In this document: positions 61,201 to 64,000 of the stretch, piece by piece
Numbering within the stretch: the first letter of the stretch is position 1
Layout: each line of letters starts with the position of its first letter
Origin: Leuctra nigra
Taxonomy: Eukaryota; Arthropoda; Insecta; Plecoptera; Leuctridae
Assembly: GCA_934045905.1 (NCBI GenBank)
Contig: OW203770.1
Coordinates: 2,728,001-2,792,000 of the forward strand
Length of the DNA stretch: 64,000 nucleotides
Direction of reading: 5' to 3'
Made by a program: the position numbers and the translations under genes
Notes under the pieces: model-generated
Seen by the model: the letters and a program-made list of their open reading frames with translations, nothing else
Told to the model about the DNA's origin: nothing
The model's database searches: none

Positions 61201-64000
61201 TGTCGCAAGTCCAGGATCAACCTGTGAGTAGAGGTTCTCTAGCACTGCCAGTCAGAACTACGTCACCGATCAGACTCAGTTCACAGTGACGATCACAGCT
61301 CCATTGACAGTGGGATTCAACCACATTGCAGGCTACTTCAACCTGGAGGACAGCCTGTGTCGCAAGTCCAGGATCAACCTGTGAGTAGAGGTTCTCTAGC
61401 ACTGCCAGTCAGAACTACGTCACCGATCAGACTCAGTTCACAGTGACGATCACAGCTCCATTGACGGTGGGATTCAACCACATTGCAGGCTACTTCAACC
61501 TGGAGGACAGCCTGTGTCGCAAGTCCAGGATCAACCTGTGAGTAGAGGTTCTCTAGCACTGCCAGTCAGAACTACGTCACCGATCAGACTCAGTTCACAG
61601 TGACGATCACAGCTCCATTGACGGTGGGGTTCAATCACTTCGCGGGGTACTTCAACCTGTAGGACAGTTTGTGTCGCAAGTCCAGGATCAACCTGTGAGT
61701 AGAGGTTCTCTAGCACTGCCAGTCAGAACTACGTCACCGATCAGACGCAGTTCACAGTGACGATCACAGCTCCATTAACAGTGGGATTCAACCACATTGC
61801 AGGCTACTTCAACCTGGAGGACAGCCTGTGTCGCAAGTCTAGGATCAACCTGTGAGTAGAGGTTCTCTAGCACTGCCAGTCAGAACTACGTCACCGATCA
61901 GACTCAGTTCACAGTGACGATCACAGCTCCATTGACAGTGGGATTCAACCACATTGCAGGGTACTTCAACCTGGAGGACAGCCTGTTTCGCAAGTCCAGG
62001 ATCAACCTGTGAGTAGAGGTTCTCTAGCACTGCCAGTCAGAACTACGTCACCGATCAGACTCAGTTCACAGTGACGATCACAGCTCCATTGACAGTGGGA
62101 TTCAACCACATTGCAGGCTACTTCAACCTGGAGGACAGCCTGTGTCGCAAGTCCAGGATCAACCTGTGAGTAGAGGTTCTCTAGCACTGCCAGTCAGAAC
62201 TACGTCACCGATCAGACTCAGTTCACAGTGACGATTACAGCTCCATTGACGGTGGGATTCAACCACATTGCAGGCTACTTCAACCTGGAGGACAGCCTGT
62301 GTCGCAAGTCCAGGATCAACCTGTGAGTAGAGGTTCTCTAGCACTGCCAGTCAGAACTACGTCACCGATCAGACTCAGTTCACAGTGACGATCACAGCTC
62401 CATTGACGGTGGGGTTCAATCACTTCGCGGGGTACTTCAACCTGTAGGACAGTTTGTGTCGCAAGTCCAGGATCAACCTGTGAGTAGAGGTTCTCTAGCA
62501 CTGCCAGTCAGAACTACGTCACCGATCAGACGCAGTTCACAGTGACGATCACAGCTCCATTAACAGTGGGATTCAACCACATTGCAGGCTACTTCAACCT
62601 GGAGGACAGCCTGTGTCGCAAGTCTAGGATCAACCTGTGAGTAGAGGTTCTCTAGCACTGCCAGTCAGAACTACGTCACCGATCAGACTCAGTTCACAGT
62701 GACGATCACAGCTCCATTGACAGTGGGATTCAACCACATTGCAGGGTTCTTCAACCTGGAGGACAGTTTGTGTCGCAAGTCCTGGATCAACCTGTGAGTA
62801 GAGGTTCTCTAGCACTGCCAGTCAGAACTACGTCACCGATCAGACTCAGTTCACAGTGACGATCACAGCTCCATTGACAGTGGGATTCAACCACATTGCA
62901 GGGTACTTCAACCTGGAGGACAGCCTGTGTCGCAAGTCCAGGATCAACCTGTGAGTAGAGGTTCTCTAGCACTGCCAGTCAGAACTACGTCACCGATCAG
63001 ACTCAGTTCACAGTGACGATCACAGCTCCATTGACAGTGGGATTCAACCACATTGCAGGCTACTTCAACCTGGAGGACAGCCTGTGTCGCAAGTCCAGGA
63101 TCAACCTGTGAGTAGAGGTTCTCTAGCACTGCCAGTCAGAACTACGTCACCGATCAGACTCAGTTCACAGTGACGATCACAGCTCCATTGACGGTGGGAT
63201 TCAACCACATTGCAGGCTACTTCAACCTGGAGGACAGCCTGTGTCGCAAGTCCAGGATCAACCTGTGAGTAGAGGTTCTCTAGCACTGCCAGTCAGAACT
63301 ACGTCACCGATCAGACTCAGTTCACAGTGACGATCACAGCTCCATTGACGGTGGGGTTCAATCACTTCGCGGGGTACTTCAACCTGTAGGACAGTTTGTG
63401 TCGCAAGTCCAGGATCAACCTGTGAGTAGAGGTTCTCTAGCACTGCCAGTCAGAACTACGTCACCGATCAGACTCAGTTCACAGTGACGATCACAGCTCC
63501 ATTGACAGTGGGATTCAACCACATTGCAGGCTACTTCAACCTGGAGGACAGTTTGTGTCGCAAGTCCTGGATCAACCTGTGAGTAGAGGTTCTCTAGCAC
63601 TGCCAGTCAGAACTACGTCACCGATCAGACTCAGTTCACAGTGACGATCACAGCTCCATTGACAGTGGGATTCAACCACATTGCAGGGTACTTCAACCTG
63701 GAGGACAGCCTGTGTCGCAAGTCCAGGATCAACCTGTGAGTAGAGGTTCTCTAGCACTGCCAGTCAGAACTACGTCACCGATCAGACTCAGTTCACAGTG
63801 ACGATCACAGCTCCATTGACAGTGGGATTCAACCACATTGCAGGCTACTTCAACCTGGAGGACAGCCTGTGTCGCAAGTCCAGGATCAACCTGTGAGTAG
63901 AGGTTCTCTAGCACTGCCAGTCAGAACTACGTCACCGATCAGACTCAGTTCACAGTGACGATCACAGCTCCATTGACGGTGGGATTCAACCACATTGCAG
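55105..64000 (+). repeat. Array 2: at least 55 x 157-bp tandem units, each with a splice donor
   Basis: The unit is the end of exon 6 minus a 13-nt internal deletion, plus the first 21 nt of the intron (GTGAGTAGAGGTTCTCTAGC and A). Donors step by 157 from 55254 to 63893, with +1 near 56338 and +3 near 59849, giving 56 donors, all keeping GTGAGTA. Because 157 is not divisible by three and the junction reads CTG TGA, no long plus frame exists. A 61-codon minus frame recurs in almost every unit as a by-product. The array runs past the window end. From about 60118 a five- to six-unit higher-order repeat is visible. Confidence 0.95.
60118..63600 (+). repeat. Higher-order repeat within array 2
   Basis: A marked unit variant (CAATCACTTCGCGGGG plus an in-frame TAG in AACCTGTAGGAC) recurs in the units starting near 60589, 61531, 62316 and 63258, that is every 942, 785 and 942 bp (6, 5 and 6 units). 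A second variant with GGGTTCTTCAACC recurs near 60234, 61019 and 62746. This shows block-wise amplification of 5-6 units. Confidence 0.85.

Noticed and set aside
55015..63914. About fifty 61-codon minus-strand frames starting MLENLYSQVDPG
   Set aside because: One per 157-bp unit, in antisense to the exon-derived repeat. They are shadows of array 2.
15446..64000. CRISPR-like arrays
   Set aside because: Units are directly adjacent with no unique spacers, are far longer than CRISPR repeats, and the DNA is eukaryotic.

Overview
The window is animal nuclear DNA, most likely from an arthropod or a close ecdysozoan relative. It has intron-split genes with GT-AG junctions, many foldback transposons, two 5'-truncated non-LTR retrotransposons and a tRNA-headed SINE whose body resembles SINEs I associate with arthropods. 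There is no sign of bacterial organisation. The species cannot be fixed from the sequence alone.

Layout. (1) 1-4100: AT-rich repeats and poly-C tracts, with two weak exon candidates on the plus strand. (2) 4103-7410, minus strand: a two-exon SLC15/POT-family peptide transporter-like gene of about 726 codons, with an apparent GC-AG intron and substitutions at conserved glutamates. (3) 9298-36969, plus strand: gene A, assembled here from five exons that are all joined in phase 1. It encodes a signal peptide, a Kazal-like domain, a Cys/Pro/Thr-rich repeat region and a C-type lectin domain (365 aa from the ATG at 9325). Its introns hold nested Helitron-like elements, a LINE, a SINE and a 162-bp tandem array of 72 units (15446-27197). 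(4) 41282 to beyond 64000, plus strand: gene B, six exons in compatible phase (about 645 codons so far). It has a signal peptide, an exon carrying four in-frame 153-bp repeats, a SEA-like region, a hormone-receptor-motif-like Cys/Trp segment and a GAIN-like region, suggesting the ectodomain of an adhesion GPCR-like receptor. The last exon seen runs into a 157-bp tandem array that continues past the window end.

Most unusual signal. Three independent tandem arrays (162, 157 and 153 bp) lie at exon 3' ends in two neighbouring genes. In each, the repeated unit is the last ~136-147 nt of an exon plus a splice donor, with 18, 21 and 6 further bases. The window therefore holds 72 copies of one donor, 56 of another and 3 extra copies of a third. 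In gene A the array lies in the intron that separates Cys5 from Cys6 of the Kazal-like domain.

Second, a family of Helitron-like elements (at least five copies, some nested) starts with a foldback, ends with a palindrome plus CTAG, inserts at A^T, and carries dozens of modules in which a CRE (TGACGTCA), an ETS site (ACTTCCGG) and a YY1-like site (AATGGCGGC) sit side by side.

Gene models rest on splice-site, phase and motif reasoning by eye. No alignment or database search was run.
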